Positions 1 through 10,426 are shown, counted from the stretch's first letter. The stretch is 64,000 bases of DNA from Calothrix sp. PCC 7103 (GCF_000331305.1 NZ_KB217478.1:7404317-7468316); one strand, 5' to 3'. Numbers and translations are program-made. Notes: generated by a model from the letters alone, not told the origin.

Positions 1-60
1 TTCTTCCGTAGAGTAGATAATTTTGGCTTTGCCTTCGTATAACTTAGTATGAACAGGCAT
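1..60 (-). CDS. purC: SAICAR synthetase PurC, N-terminal part only
   Basis: The minus strand from 60 reads MPVHTKLYEGKAKIIYSTEE, the characteristic start of phosphoribosylaminoimidazole-succinocarboxamide synthase (purine biosynthesis, CAIR plus aspartate to SAICAR). The KLYEGKAK segment is the conserved N-terminal motif of the family. The ATG is at 58-60 and the gene runs off the left edge after 20 codons. It is transcribed away from the rest of the window, so the promoter must lie in the 61-481 gap. Confidence 0.85.
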   Translation of the reverse strand, partial: MPVHTKLYEGKAKIIYSTEE

Positions 61-481
61 GATAGAAAATTAGATATCTGGGCGTTTAACGCTTTGATGC
101 TTTGATGCTCAACCATTTTATCTTTAGTTGTCGCAAACGCGCGTTAAAAATTCCTATTCCGGCGCCTGACTTACCTTTATTATCTGGAAATAACCAAATA
201 GTAAATTTTCTGGTTTGTAGCTATTGAATCTAAGTATCTTGCGATTAAAAAGTATTCGTGTAATTTATAAAATCAGTTAATTCGCGGATGCCAAGACAAA
301 AATTCAACAAGTTAAATAGTAACTATTGATACTTGTAAATTCAAGTAATTACGGAATAATGATAATTAATATTAATTTTCTACAAGAAAAATTATAAATA
401 AGCATAAAAATGCATCTAGTGGCATTATAGCTACACTCAACTTCCGCAGATTATATAAATATAAATACAGGGGTTTTTCAA
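61..481. other. Intergenic region between purC and the 87-aa gene
   Basis: These 421 bp carry no convincing ORF. They are AT-rich toward the right, hold one GGCGCC (near 151) and one AACGCGCGTT (near 129), and must contain the divergent promoters of purC and the next gene. I see no terminator, riboswitch or repeat that I can name. Confidence 0.5.
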
Positions 482-745
482 ATGGAGACAGCAAAAGTGA
501 ACAAAGACGATTTTCTCTACCCTCGTAGCCGTTACTATGGTCAAGTAAAACCAGAAAACTTGGTATTTAATGCTAACTTGCAAGAGTTCGCACAGAAAAT
601 TAGCTTTATTTGCAGCTTAGAAACTTCTGGGAAAATATCTCCCGAAGATGCCTATGAACAGATTAAGGGACTGTGGAAGCAGTTAAAACAAGCGAAGAAA
701 GAGTTACATATTGGTGAGAATCCTTTTGGCAACGCAGAAAGTTGA
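482..745 (+). CDS. Small conserved cyanobacterial protein (DUF7219-like)
   Basis: An 87-residue soluble protein beginning METAKVNKDDFLYPRSRYYG. The DFLYPRSRYYG start, an NLVFNANLQEFAQK segment and a lysine-rich helical end (KQLKQAKKELHIG) resemble, from memory, a small family found only in cyanobacteria and annotated as DUF7219. It has no signal peptide, membrane segment or cysteine cluster, and its biochemical role is unknown. The start is the only reasonable ATG; the upstream CAGGGG is a poor ribosome binding site. It stands alone between purC and a convergent adenylate cyclase. Confidence 0.65.
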   Translation: METAKVNKDDFLYPRSRYYGQVKPENLVFNANLQEFAQKISFICSLETSGKISPEDAYEQIKGLWKQLKQAKKELHIGENPFGNAES

Positions 746-822
746 AAGTGAGGAGTGAGGAGTGAAAAGTGAGGAGTGAGGACTTACAACTCCTAACTCC
801 TAACTCCTAACTCCTAACTACT
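746..822. repeat. Heptanucleotide tandem repeats (STRR type)
   Basis: Copies of GTGAGGA/GTGAAAA (746-781) are followed by copies of CTCCTAA (about 788-822). The two blocks are roughly complementary (GAGGAGT versus ACTCCTA), so the stretch can fold into a hairpin between two convergent genes and may act as a terminator. Short tandemly repeated heptamers are well known in heterocystous cyanobacteria. Confidence 0.75.
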
Positions 823-824
823 AA

Positions 825-3500
825 CTATTTACTACTCATTGTCCATACTCCGTCCCATGAAGTGGATGGAGGTTGATTAAGGTAATTGCGGGCGCGTTCG
901 AGATGAACGTCTGTGGTATGGTCGAAAGGTCTGAGTTGTTTGGCTGCTTCAAAGCAAATCACTGCGTCTCGGAAGTTACGTGATAGGTACGCGGAACGCC
1001 CTGCATGATAGTGTGATAAAAATTCTTGGGTTTTATCATCTAGTGGTGTGCTACGGTCGCCAATTAGTTCGTATATATTAACGGCTTGGTGTTTTCCTTT
1101 TACACGGATTTTATCGAGTTGACGTACCCAAATTCGTTCGCTACAAAGTTGATACGTAAATTCGCTTAATACAATGTCGCACCCGTATTCTTTTGTAACT
1201 GTTTCTAATCGAGAGCTTAAATTTACTCCGTCGCCAATAACTGTGTAGTCCATGCGTTTGTGTGAGCCGATATTACCTGAAACAACTTCGCCTGAACTAA
1301 TACCTATACCTATATGTATTATTGGTTGTTCTTGTATAATTCGACGCTGATTAAATTCTTCTAGTCGGCATCGCATTTCTAAGGCTGCTTGTACTGCTTT
1401 CCATGCGTGATTCTCATTTAATGGTAATGGGGCGCCAAAAACAGCCATTAACGCATCACCAATAAATTTATCTAAGGTTCCTTCGTGATTAAATACTGCT
1501 TCAACCATTGTTCCAAAATATTGGTTGAGCAGCGAAACTACTTCAGCGGCGCCAAGATTTTCTGTAAGTGTGGTGTATCCTCTGATATCAGAAAATAAAA
1601 TAGTAACTTCTTTACGCTCACCAACCATTAATGCATCTTCGCCTAACGCCATGACTTGTTCTGCAACATGAGGTGTTAAATATCTATACATAGTAGTTTT
1701 CATCCGCTTCTCGCGACTGATATCCTCTAAAACCACAAGTCCACCACGTACACCTCCTTCAGGATTTGTCAAGGGGTTTACGGTTAAATTCATGCTGCGC
1801 TCGATAGCTTCAATCTGCGAAGCTCGTAGTAATTCTGACTGTGGAGTTAAAGGATGATTCCAAGGAATAAATAGATCTTGATTGTTACGGTCGCGTATCG
1901 CTAGTATTGAGCATTGTATCGAACTCGAATTAGGTAATACATCTGTAGCATCTTCTGTAGTTGCAGCTTTTGCACGGGATGTCGGTATTTTACCCGGCGC
2001 CTTTGAAGAAATTGTTTGGTCTGTAAAGCTATTTTCTGGCTGAATTTGGGTATATGTATAAATTCCTACTGTTAAATTTTGTTCGGGTACATAATGCCTA
2101 GCTCCTAACGTTAAGCTGTCTTGGAGTCGCATTTGTAAATTATCAATTGGTACTACATCCCAAACTAGGCGCCCAATTAGGTTCTGTTCCCATAAGGGTT
2201 TATTATATTTACTATAAGCATCACTTAGAGGACATCCGAGTAACTCTAGGGCTGCATCATTAATTGTAACAATTCGTCCTTCCATGTCGGTTGAAATAAC
2301 GGCATCAGAAAGACTTTGTAAAATATCTTTTTGATACTGTTTTTCAAGCAATACATTTTCAAACAAACGCGCGTTTTCGAGTGCGATACCCGCTTGGATG
2401 TTAAAAGCACGCATAAATTCTTCATCTGAAGCAGTAAAGCTGCCTTGCTGCTTATTGATTAACTGCGTAACTCCAATTAACTCGTTTGCAGAATTAAATA
2501 CAGGTAAACAGAGAATATTCCGTGTCATGTAACCTGTTTTTCTGTCGGTAGTAGGGTCAAAACGGGGGTCTTTATAGGCATCAGGAATATTTAGAGCGTC
2601 ACCTGTTGATGCAACATAACCTACAATTCCACGATTTGAGGGAATTCTGATTTCTATCATTGTTTCCTCATCTGCTGCTGCGACTTTCGTCCACAGTTCG
2701 TTCATTTCTTTGCGGTGTAGAAACAACGTACTGCGGTCAGCTTGCATGAGGATACGCGCTTGTTCCATCACTATTTGCAAAGTTGCCTCTAAATCTAAAC
2801 TTTGCCCTAAAGTTTGAGTTGCGCGTAATAAAGCTGTGGCGCCACGTTGGTTACGTGCGGCAACATAAAAAGACTGACAGCTTTCCAAAATAATGCCTAT
2901 GGACTCAGCAAAGTCACGAAACCGTCGTTCGTCTTCTTGGTCAAACGGCGTATCACCTGCTTTATTTGCCAGTTGTACAACTGCGACAGTCTGATTTTTG
3001 CTGCTAATTACGGGCATACACAAAATATTTTTGATTTTGTAGCCCATTTGTTTTTCTAATTCGGGACTAAATAGAGGGTGACTTGAAATATCAGAAATAT
3101 TTAAGTATTGACCCGTACTAGCTACATGTCCAGGAATACCAACGGTGATAGGAGTCCTAATTTCTAGTGGTTTATGGACGTTTTCCTGTACTATTTTCGT
3201 CCATAATTGATTTTTATCGTAATCAACTAGAAAGATAGTAGTGTGTTCGGCTTGAAGAATTTGACCGATTTTGAGGGTTATGGCTTCTAAAACCCTCTCT
3301 AGCATTGTTTCTAGAGCTTCATTGTTAATTAACTCTATCGCACGCAGGAATTGTTGAAATTCGGCGGTGATAAAGTCAAGCAAACAAACGAATTCAGTTA
3401 CAGACAGGTCTTTAACGCGACGTAAAAGGGCATGAGTGCGGTTTACCTGCGTCAGTTCAGTTAAAGTAGCCAAGACGCTACCGGGACTAGGAAGTGTCAT
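825..3500 (-). CDS. cyaB: GAF-GAF-PAS class III adenylate cyclase (CyaB type)
   Basis: An 891-residue sensor cyclase making cAMP from ATP. Two GAF domains (about 62-205 and 230-380) each end in an NK-x-F-DE motif (NKAGDTPFDQEDE; NKQQGSFTASDE), as in cyclic-nucleotide-binding GAFs. A PAS-like segment follows at about 390-600. The class III catalytic domain is at about 625-810 and shows FSDIRGYT (D638), DKFIGD (K678, D682) and DYTVIGDGVNLSSRLE (D757, N760, R764). The C-terminal ~80 residues look like a short TPR. Order and length match Anabaena CyaB1/CyaB2, whose GAF-B domains bind cAMP and activate the enzyme. The protein looks intact and soluble. Which of the two paralogues it is cannot be decided from the sequence. 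It is monocistronic. Confidence 0.88.
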   Translation of the reverse strand: MTLPSPGSVLATLTELTQVNRTHALLRRVKDLSVTEFVCLLDFITAEFQQFLRAIELINNEALETMLERVLEAITLKIGQILQAEHTTIFLVDYDKNQLWTKIVQENVHKPLEIRTPITVGIPGHVASTGQYLNISDISSHPLFSPELEKQMGYKIKNILCMPVISSKNQTVAVVQLANKAGDTPFDQEDERRFRDFAESIGIILESCQSFYVAARNQRGATALLRATQTLGQSLDLEATLQIVMEQARILMQADRSTLFLHRKEMNELWTKVAAADEETMIEIRIPSNRGIVGYVASTGDALNIPDAYKDPRFDPTTDRKTGYMTRNILCLPVFNSANELIGVTQLINKQQGSFTASDEEFMRAFNIQAGIALENARLFENVLLEKQYQKDILQSLSDAVISTDMEGRIVTINDAALELLGCPLSDAYSKYNKPLWEQNLIGRLVWDVVPIDNLQMRLQDSLTLGARHYVPEQNLTVGIYTYTQIQPENSFTDQTISSKAPGKIPTSRAKAATTEDATDVLPNSSSIQCSILAIRDRNNQDLFIPWNHPLTPQSELLRASQIEAIERSMNLTVNPLTNPEGGVRGGLVVLEDISREKRMKTTMYRYLTPHVAEQVMALGEDALMVGERKEVTILFSDIRGYTTLTENLGAAEVVSLLNQYFGTMVEAVFNHEGTLDKFIGDALMAVFGAPLPLNENHAWKAVQAALEMRCRLEEFNQRRIIQEQPIIHIGIGISSGEVVSGNIGSHKRMDYTVIGDGVNLSSRLETVTKEYGCDIVLSEFTYQLCSERIWVRQLDKIRVKGKHQAVNIYELIGDRSTPLDDKTQEFLSHYHAGRSAYLSRNFRDAVICFEAAKQLRPFDHTTDVHLERARNYLNQPPSTSWDGVWTMSSK

Positions 3501-3679
3501 GGGAGTGTGGGATGAGAGAAGTTTATATTTCTAGCTTTAGATTTTAGGGGTTGGATTTTAAATAGCAAATTTAAGTATTAAATTTTTCTCTATTTCTTGC
3601 AATATATACTGATACGCATAATTTAGTTAATTTAGTTAATTAATTTATAAGTACTAATGATATTTTAGTACGTAAACAA

Positions 3680-3720
3680 ACACAGATGGATTTTTAGAAA
3701 TGTTTCCATCTGTGTTTTTT
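3680..3720. terminator. Rho-independent terminator-like hairpin
   Basis: ACACAGATGGA (3680-3690) pairs with TCCATCTGTGT (3706-3716) and is followed by a run of T. It lies 3' of the minus-strand glycosyltransferase and upstream of the cyclase. The T-run is on the plus strand, but the other side is also T-rich after the stem. Confidence 0.55.
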
Positions 3721-3729
3721 GCATCTTAG

Positions 3730-3761
3730 AAACCGGGTTTCTCAACAAATAAACCCGGTTT
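3730..3761 (-). terminator. Inverted repeat after the sqdX gene
   Basis: AAACCGGGTTT (3730-3740) and AAACCCGGTTT (3751-3761) form a perfect 11-bp stem with a 10-nt loop, ending about 10 bp past the stop of the minus-strand glycosyltransferase. Position suggests 3'-end formation for the sqdB-sqdX transcripts. Confidence 0.5.
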
Positions 3762-3771
3762 CTTACTGAAA

Positions 3772-4908
3772 TTAAGCCGCAACTTTCTGCTTTACCGAAT
3801 AAACGACTTTTCGGTAATATGACTGTAATTGGCTTGTAGCTGCTGCCCATCCCCATTTTTCGGCTTCACTACGAGCGTTTTGACGAATCGTCTCACGTTC
3901 TTGTTTCTCGGATAGTAATCTAATTGTTGCGGCAATGGCGCCTGCATCGGAGGTATTAGGGTCAAATAAATAACCATTAACTCCATCAGTAACAATATCA
4001 GGAATACCACCAGAGCGTGCGGCAACTACAGGACACCCAGCGGCCATTGCTTCGAGTAGTACTAAACCTAGAGTTTCGGTACGTGATGGAAAAACAAACG
4101 CATCAGCGCTAGCAAATGCACTACCTAACTCTACCCCTGTTAAATAGCCTACAAAAAATGCATTCGTACCAGCAAAGTGTTTTTCTAAAGCTTGACGGTG
4201 TGGTCCATCCCCTACTAAAGCCAACCGTGCATCTGGTATAGCTTCTAATATTGGTTTTATCCGCTCAATTTCTTTTTCTGCTGACAGGCGCCCGACATAA
4301 AGCAATAATGGACTTTCAGGAGAATTTTGTGATAAGTGCGCGCGCATGACCTGACTAGCTCGAATTGGGTGAAATGTCTCAGTGTCAACACCCCGTTGCC
4401 ATAAATCGACCCTTTCGATACCATGCCCAGTAAGCTCGTCACACATTGCGGTTGAAGTACACAAATTTAAAGCTGCTTGGTTATGTGCTACCTTTAACAA
4501 TTCCCACAATAACCCTTCGAGCATCCCCAAACCGTAGTGTTGAAGGTATTGCGGTAGATGAGTGTGATAAGAGGCTACGAGTGGAATATCATTGATTTTG
4601 CTATGAAATATCCCAGATAGTCCCAAAACTGCCGGGTTAACAACATGGATTATATCAGGTCGAAAATTATCAACAGCTTCACCAATCGCAGGACGCGGTA
4701 ATGCCATTTTGAGTTCAGGATACAAAGGTAGGGGAAAACCGGAGACACCATAAATTTGCGCTCCTCTATATTCGGTTATTCCACCTTCAGGACAAACAAC
4801 CAATACTTGGTCACCATTACGTTGCAAATGGTCAACGGTATGACTTAATCGCGTCACAATGCCATCGACCTTGGGCAAAAAGGTTTCCGTGAACAGGGCT
4901 ATTTTCAT
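3772..4908 (-). CDS. sqdX: Sulfoquinovosyldiacylglycerol synthase (GT4 glycosyltransferase)
   Basis: A 378-residue family 4 glycosyltransferase that transfers sulfoquinovose from UDP-sulfoquinovose to diacylglycerol, the last step of SQDG sulfolipid synthesis at the membrane. The N-terminal acceptor domain begins MKIALFTETFLPKVDG. The donor domain contains LLLYVGRLSAEKEIE and the nucleotide-sugar motif FVFPSRTETLGLVLLEAMAAG with the E-x7-E glutamates. The assignment as SqdX rather than another GT4 rests on the full-length match in size and on sqdB lying immediately upstream on the same strand with a 227-bp gap. The ATG at 4906-4908 is the obvious start. Confidence 0.87.
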   Translation of the reverse strand: MKIALFTETFLPKVDGIVTRLSHTVDHLQRNGDQVLVVCPEGGITEYRGAQIYGVSGFPLPLYPELKMALPRPAIGEAVDNFRPDIIHVVNPAVLGLSGIFHSKINDIPLVASYHTHLPQYLQHYGLGMLEGLLWELLKVAHNQAALNLCTSTAMCDELTGHGIERVDLWQRGVDTETFHPIRASQVMRAHLSQNSPESPLLLYVGRLSAEKEIERIKPILEAIPDARLALVGDGPHRQALEKHFAGTNAFFVGYLTGVELGSAFASADAFVFPSRTETLGLVLLEAMAAGCPVVAARSGGIPDIVTDGVNGYLFDPNTSDAGAIAATIRLLSEKQERETIRQNARSEAEKWGWAAATSQLQSYYRKVVYSVKQKVAA

Positions 4909-4993
4909 AAATTAGTCGTTTGTCAATTAGTTAGATAATTTTAATTTTTCTACAATTGCTGCATCTAGAACTAAATAAACATTTATTTAAAAT

Positions 4994-5058
4994 TTTCTGT
5001 GTAGAGACGTGTAATCCGCTCGTATTTCCCGTAGGGATTAATCACGTCTCTACAGAAA
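4994..5058. repeat. Dispersed palindromic repeat (GTAGAGACG family)
   Basis: TTTCTGTGTAGAGACGTG (from 4994) is inverted as CACGTCTCTACAGAAA ending at 5058, giving a long hairpin between sqdB and sqdX. The same GTAGAGACG...CGTCTCTAC core recurs at 24403, 40708, 60173 and 62466, so this is a dispersed genomic repeat and not a gene-specific site. Confidence 0.7.
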
Positions 5059-5135
5059 GGTTTATTCTCAAGCGCGTCTGAGATAAAAAGAGGGTGAGAG
5101 TAGAGCAGGAATAAGCTTTTACTCTTTGCCCAGTG

Positions 5136-6299
<1,164 letters not shown>

Positions 6300-6493
6300 T
6301 TACTCGCTGATAGCTTAATCTATCACCCTTTGTGGCCCCTGTATTCCATTTTTGTGACAGATTGCTATGTTCGTTGCCTCAAATTGTAAAGAAATATTAC
6401 GAAATTGCCGTCAAAACGTTTTAGCATATTGACAACTAGGAAACAAAGCGATAACTTGAAATACATACCCGGGTAAGACCGTTAACAAGTCAT

Positions 6494-6835
6494 ATGCAAG
6501 CTAAGCAAAAGGTTACGCTATATTTATCGCCAGAACTGCATAGGAGATTAAAAATCCGTGCGGCAGTTGATTCTGAGCCGATGTCCGAACTTGCGGAGAG
6601 AGCGTTAGTTTTCTACCTAAAAAATTCGGAGTTAATTGACGAAATCGAATCATCATACGGAAGAACACATCGAGTTTACTCATGTCCAAGTTGCGACAGT
6701 TCGCTCGTAATACGTGACGGAGAACTGGTGTCACTGGGAAATCAGCCAGGACTTATCGAGCATCTCACTTTAGAGGAAATCGATGAGGAAGAGGAATCTT
6801 CAAAGGGAGAGGAATTAGTTCCTTGTTTGAAGTAA
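6494..6835 (+). CDS. Ribbon-helix-helix protein upstream of ycf46
   Basis: A 113-residue protein. Residues 5-50 (KVTLYLSPELHRRLKIRAAVDSEPMSELAERAL) fit a ribbon-helix-helix (Arc/CopG-like) fold. The middle has a CPSC pair that could be half of a small metal site, with one more cysteine near the end. The C-terminus is very acidic (EEIDEEEESSKGEE). Such proteins normally dimerise and bind DNA or regulate an adjacent partner. It lies 88 bp upstream of ycf46 on the same strand, so the two may be co-transcribed. The role is not known to me; a regulator of the downstream ATPase gene is an inference. Confidence 0.72.
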   Translation: MQAKQKVTLYLSPELHRRLKIRAAVDSEPMSELAERALVFYLKNSELIDEIESSYGRTHRVYSCPSCDSSLVIRDGELVSLGNQPGLIEHLTLEEIDEEEESSKGEELVPCLK

Positions 6836-6923
6836 GTGACCTTTTGTTAGTTCGTTCCGGCGCCAAAAGTAAGCTGAACGCGGTGTTCTAAAGTCTCAGT
6901 CCAGGTCTCAAGAAGGTCGATGT

Positions 6924-8435
6924 ATGAAAGAAGAGCTAAACATTCTAATTCAGGCTCAGTACCCCCTAATATATCTTGTGACCTCAGAGGAAGAGCGGGC
7001 AGAGCTATCAATTTCTGCAATTGCCCAGTCCTCGAAGCCGCAACGGCGGGTATATGTGTGGACAGTAACTCACGGAATTGTTGAGTACGGTCAGCCAAGA
7101 AACGTAACCCAGCACAATACCGTTTCACCCGAAGCGGCGATTGAGTGGATAATTCGCCAGAAAGAACCTGCTATATTTATACTTAAAGATTTACATCCAT
7201 TTATTGATGCACCTGCGACAACCAGGTCTTTGCGCGATGCCATAGCATCCTTCAAAGGTACTAATAAAAATATTATATTAATGTCGCCGATGCAGCAAGT
7301 GCCCATCGAGTTGGAGAAAGAAGTAGTAGTTCTTGACTTCCAACTCCCAGATATGGGTGAATTAAATAAAGTTTTAACATATCATATAGATCAAAATCGT
7401 GGTCGTCGTTTAACAACTGAAGCAAGAGAGAAGCTTTTACGAGCAGCTTTAGGTTTAACAAAAGACGAAGCTGAAAAAGTATACCGTAAGGCACAGGTAA
7501 CTACAGGGCGCCTGACGGAAGATGAAGTAGATATAGTTTTATCTGAGAAAAAACAGTTAATCCGACGCAATGGTATTCTAGAATACATCGAAGAAGATGA
7601 AACTATTGACGCGGTAGGTGGGTTAGAAGAACTGAAGAAGTGGTTAACACAGCGCTCGAACGCATTTACCGAAAGAGCCAGAGAGTATGGACTACCCCAA
7701 CCAAAAGGGATGTTAATACTAGGTGTTCCTGGGTGTGGTAAATCGTTAATAGCCAAAACAACTTCTCGGTTGTGGGGTCTGCCACTGTTACGCTTAGATA
7801 TGGGAAGAGTGTACGATGGTTCAATGGTTGGTCGTTCAGAGGCTAACTTACGGAACGCATTAAAAACAGCCGAATCAATTTCTCCAGCAATATTGTTTAT
7901 TGATGAGTTGGATAAATCGTTTGCAGGCAGTTCGGGTTCCGGTGACTCTGATGGTGGAACATCGAGTCGAATCTTCGGTTCATTTTTAACCTGGATGCAA
8001 GAGAAAAAATCTCCAGTATTCGTGATGGCAACAGCCAACCGAGTTGAAAGATTGCCAGGAGAATTCTTGCGAAAAGGACGCTTTGACGAAATATTCTTCG
8101 TAGACTTACCTACACCCGAAGAACGTCAAGATATATACAGAATTCACTTAACGAAACGCCGGACAGACATATCTCGCTTCGACCTACAACAACTGGCGAA
8201 GATGTCCGATGGATTTTCGGGAGCAGAAATTGAACAAGCGTTAGTTGCAGCGATGTACGAAGCATTCGCCCAAGACCGCGAGTTCACACAACTAGATATT
8301 ATTGCTGCACTAAAAGCCACATTGCCATTGTCTCGAACGATGCAAGAGCAGGTTACAGCCCTGCGAGACTGGGCAAGACAGCGTGCGCGACCCGCAGCGT
8401 CCTCCGTAGCTGAATATCAGCGAATGGAGTTCTAA
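6924..8435 (+). CDS. ycf46: AAA+ ATPase Ycf46
   Basis: A 503-residue AAA+ protein of the Ycf46 family, encoded in red-algal plastids and nearly all cyanobacteria. The N-terminal ~200 residues form the family-specific domain (MKEELNILIQAQYPLIYLVTSEEER). The AAA module shows Walker A GVPGCGKS (267-274), Walker B ILFIDELDK (D326, E327), a sensor-1 region (VMATANRVERLP) and GRFDE. Ycf46 homologues have been linked to inorganic-carbon use and photosynthesis regulation; the substrate is not established. The start is supported by AGAAGG 10 nt upstream of the ATG at 6924. The ORF is intact. Confidence 0.9.
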   Translation: MKEELNILIQAQYPLIYLVTSEEERAELSISAIAQSSKPQRRVYVWTVTHGIVEYGQPRNVTQHNTVSPEAAIEWIIRQKEPAIFILKDLHPFIDAPATTRSLRDAIASFKGTNKNIILMSPMQQVPIELEKEVVVLDFQLPDMGELNKVLTYHIDQNRGRRLTTEAREKLLRAALGLTKDEAEKVYRKAQVTTGRLTEDEVDIVLSEKKQLIRRNGILEYIEEDETIDAVGGLEELKKWLTQRSNAFTERAREYGLPQPKGMLILGVPGCGKSLIAKTTSRLWGLPLLRLDMGRVYDGSMVGRSEANLRNALKTAESISPAILFIDELDKSFAGSSGSGDSDGGTSSRIFGSFLTWMQEKKSPVFVMATANRVERLPGEFLRKGRFDEIFFVDLPTPEERQDIYRIHLTKRRTDISRFDLQQLAKMSDGFSGAEIEQALVAAMYEAFAQDREFTQLDIIAALKATLPLSRTMQEQVTALRDWARQRARPAASSVAEYQRMEF

Positions 8436-8578
8436 AAAGCTTTCCTCTGCTACCACAGGGGGAAAGGCTAGTGTCAAAAGCTAGCGCCGAATGAAAAAAG
8501 CCGCAACTTAATACATTTAAGCTGCGACTTAGATAGAAACGTCTTAAATTCTCTATCTTCTCTTTGGAGGAAACCCAA
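8436..8578 (+). promoter_or_regulatory. Spacer with two hairpins between ycf46 and ycf35
   Basis: CTTTCC and GGAAAG flank a 15-nt loop just after ycf46 (8441-8467 region). A second imperfect stem, GCCGCAACTTAA with TTAAGCTGCGAC (about 8502-8527), sits in the ycf35 leader. The ycf35 ribosome binding site GGAGG is at 8566-8570. The first could end the ycf46 transcript; the second is a possible leader structure. Confidence 0.4.
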
Positions 8579-8929
8579 ATGTCTCATTTTAGCACACTCC
8601 GCACCAAAATCACCGACGCAGAAATCCTCAAAGCATCACTGCGTGACCTAGGTATTTCCGTTAAAACCGAAGCAGATGTTCGTGGTTACAACGGTCAGCG
8701 CGTTCGCTCTGATATCGTTGCTGTTCTCGAAGGCGAATATGACTTAGGTTGGTCACGCAACAGCGATGGTTCCTTCGACTTGATTGCAGACCTTTGGGGC
8801 GTTGCTAAAAAGCACAACCAAACTGAATTAATCAACTCGATTAACCAAAAGTACGCTGTAAACAAAACATTATCAGAAGTTAAGCAACGCGGTTTGCAAA
8901 ACGCTAACGTTAAGTTGGTATTGCAATAA
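8579..8929 (+). CDS. ycf35: Ycf35 (DUF1257) protein
   Basis: A 116-residue protein starting MSHFSTLRTKITDAEILK, the typical Ycf35/DUF1257 opening. It includes ALRDLG-like (SLRDLGISV), YNGQRVRSDIVAVLEG and YAVNKTLSEVKQRG segments. Ycf35 is conserved in cyanobacteria and red-algal plastids; its function is undefined. An in-frame ATG 15 nt upstream (8564) would place the start before the strong GGAGG at 8566-8570, so the ATG at 8579 with 8-nt spacing is chosen. The gene ends before a clear intrinsic terminator and appears monocistronic. Confidence 0.88.
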   Translation: MSHFSTLRTKITDAEILKASLRDLGISVKTEADVRGYNGQRVRSDIVAVLEGEYDLGWSRNSDGSFDLIADLWGVAKKHNQTELINSINQKYAVNKTLSEVKQRGLQNANVKLVLQ

Positions 8930-8964
8930 TGCAATAAGCATTTCTGCGCGTTCCCAAAGCTGCA

Positions 8965-9003
8965 CGGGTTAACCTACATTGGTAGCGGTTGACCCGCTTT
9001 TTT
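8965..9003 (+). terminator. Intrinsic terminator of ycf35
   Basis: CGGGTTAACC (8965-8974) pairs with GGTTGACCCG (8987-8996) through a 10-bp stem with one G-U or mismatch, and is followed directly by CTTTTTTT. It lies 36 bp after the ycf35 stop. Confidence 0.85.
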
Positions 9004-9132
9004 AAAAGGACTAGGAGGCATTAACTCCTGGTCCATATTTTTTTGCGTTCATAAACTTAATTTAGCATTTCTTAACAGTTAATCAAGTCGCCTACGCTTC
9101 ACTTACAAAAAATATAATTGTTCATCTTGCAA

Positions 9133-9180
9133 GGCGGGCAGGGATGCCCGCTCCACAAGATGCTATCCACAAGATGCGAC
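9133..9180. repeat. GGGCAGGGATGCCC dispersed repeat
   Basis: GCGGGCAGGGATGCCCGC is a palindrome followed by TCCACAAGATG. Related copies occur at about 22822 (CAGTTCGGGATGCCTGCTCCACAAGA) and 53490 (GGGCAGGGATGCCCATTCCACAAGAT). It is a dispersed family in this genome, located here at the 3' end of the acyltransferase gene. Confidence 0.65.
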
Positions 9181-10305
9181 TTAAATATTTACCATTTTTC
9201 TAAGAAGAGGTAACTTTTTAAGCAAAAGCACAATCAATAGCGAACTAAGTACCAACAACAAACCATAAATAGCATTTAACACCAAACTGTTGGATAAAAT
9301 TAAGCCACGAAAATATGGAATAGTAACGGCGCCTACAAATCTATGAACAAGATATATACCGAGCGTACTAGCACCAATTACTGCCAAACAGTTCTTAACC
9401 TGGTCATTTGCATAAGTGAGCTTAGAAAAAAACAGAAAAGTCGAAACAGACATAATTAGCGTCATTATAGAGTAATAGCCATTCCACACAGTGTCATAAA
9501 AAGTATTGGATGAAATAGTCATTAAAACGCCGTACAGGAATAATACAAATAAAGCAGTGAAAAAAGATGTGACTAGCACTCTGGTTGACACATTGATTTT
9601 GTTGCTTTTAATTTTTTCACTAAGAACGGCGCCAACAATAAAATAAAACAAAGTATAGCTGTATTTTCCAAATGGATTTACCATAGGAAATAAGTCAAAA
9701 GAATTTTCATTAAGATAATTAGAACCAAAAAGAAATTTGGCTGAGTTTAATAAGCTAATCAAAAATAAGTTACCGAAAGAAAAAACAAAAACGATAAAGC
9801 AAAATAATTTTAGAAGTTTACGTCCTGGAACATCATAAAATTCCTTGATAAATGGAAATAGCAAATATACTGATATTAATGCTTTCAAAAACCATAAATG
9901 GTCACTTGTTCCTTCTTTCAGAAAAAACCATGCTATCAACAACTCTTTTATAGAATATGAAACTCCTTCAATGGGAATAAATATTACTGAGTAAAGAAAA
10001 CTCCACACAAAAACCAGGATATATAGATAAAGTACTTTTTTAAGATGACTTCTAAGATTATATGACTTATTCAATAACAAAGCCCCATTTACCATAAAAA
10101 ATAATGGAACTGCCATGCTTGAGATGCCATAAAAATAGTAATTTATATAGACTCCAAAATTGGGATTATTGAGAATATTGCTATTCAGGTTGTTGTAATG
10201 ATATATACAAACTAAGTAAATAGCCAAAGCTTTAATCGCGTCGTAGTAATAAATCCTATTGTTTGTTTTTTCTGTGTTTATATATATTGGAGAAAGCTGT
10301 ACCAT
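9181..10305 (-). CDS. Acyltransferase 3 family membrane protein
   Basis: A 374-residue very hydrophobic protein with about ten predicted membrane helices. The N-terminal part YYYDAIKALAIYLVCIYHYNN matches the opening helix of acyltransferase family 3 (OafA/YrhL/NolL type), where an R/K-x10-H motif precedes the active site. Other typical pieces are VPLFFMVNGALLL, HLWFLKALISVYLLFP and TLGIYLVHRFVG. Such proteins O-acylate sugars or lipids at the inner membrane; the acceptor here cannot be told. The gene is more AT-rich than its neighbours and stands alone, with no polysaccharide genes nearby, which may hint at transfer. Confidence 0.8.
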   Translation of the reverse strand: MVQLSPIYINTEKTNNRIYYYDAIKALAIYLVCIYHYNNLNSNILNNPNFGVYINYYFYGISSMAVPLFFMVNGALLLNKSYNLRSHLKKVLYLYILVFVWSFLYSVIFIPIEGVSYSIKELLIAWFFLKEGTSDHLWFLKALISVYLLFPFIKEFYDVPGRKLLKLFCFIVFVFSFGNLFLISLLNSAKFLFGSNYLNENSFDLFPMVNPFGKYSYTLFYFIVGAVLSEKIKSNKINVSTRVLVTSFFTALFVLFLYGVLMTISSNTFYDTVWNGYYSIMTLIMSVSTFLFFSKLTYANDQVKNCLAVIGASTLGIYLVHRFVGAVTIPYFRGLILSNSLVLNAIYGLLLVLSSLLIVLLLKKLPLLRKMVNI

Positions 10306-10426
10306 ACGAAAATCACCCAGTATTTTATAAAATCATATTATCACTTCAGCAATATGAAACTATAAAATGAGTGCTTAAGCTGGTTCCAAAAATTTTATAT
10401 TAAAAATATTGAATTTATAGATAAAA

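Noticed and set aside
7391-8038. 215-codon minus-strand ORF inside ycf46
   Set aside because: It is a frame shadow of the AAA+ gene, with no domain and no ribosome binding site.
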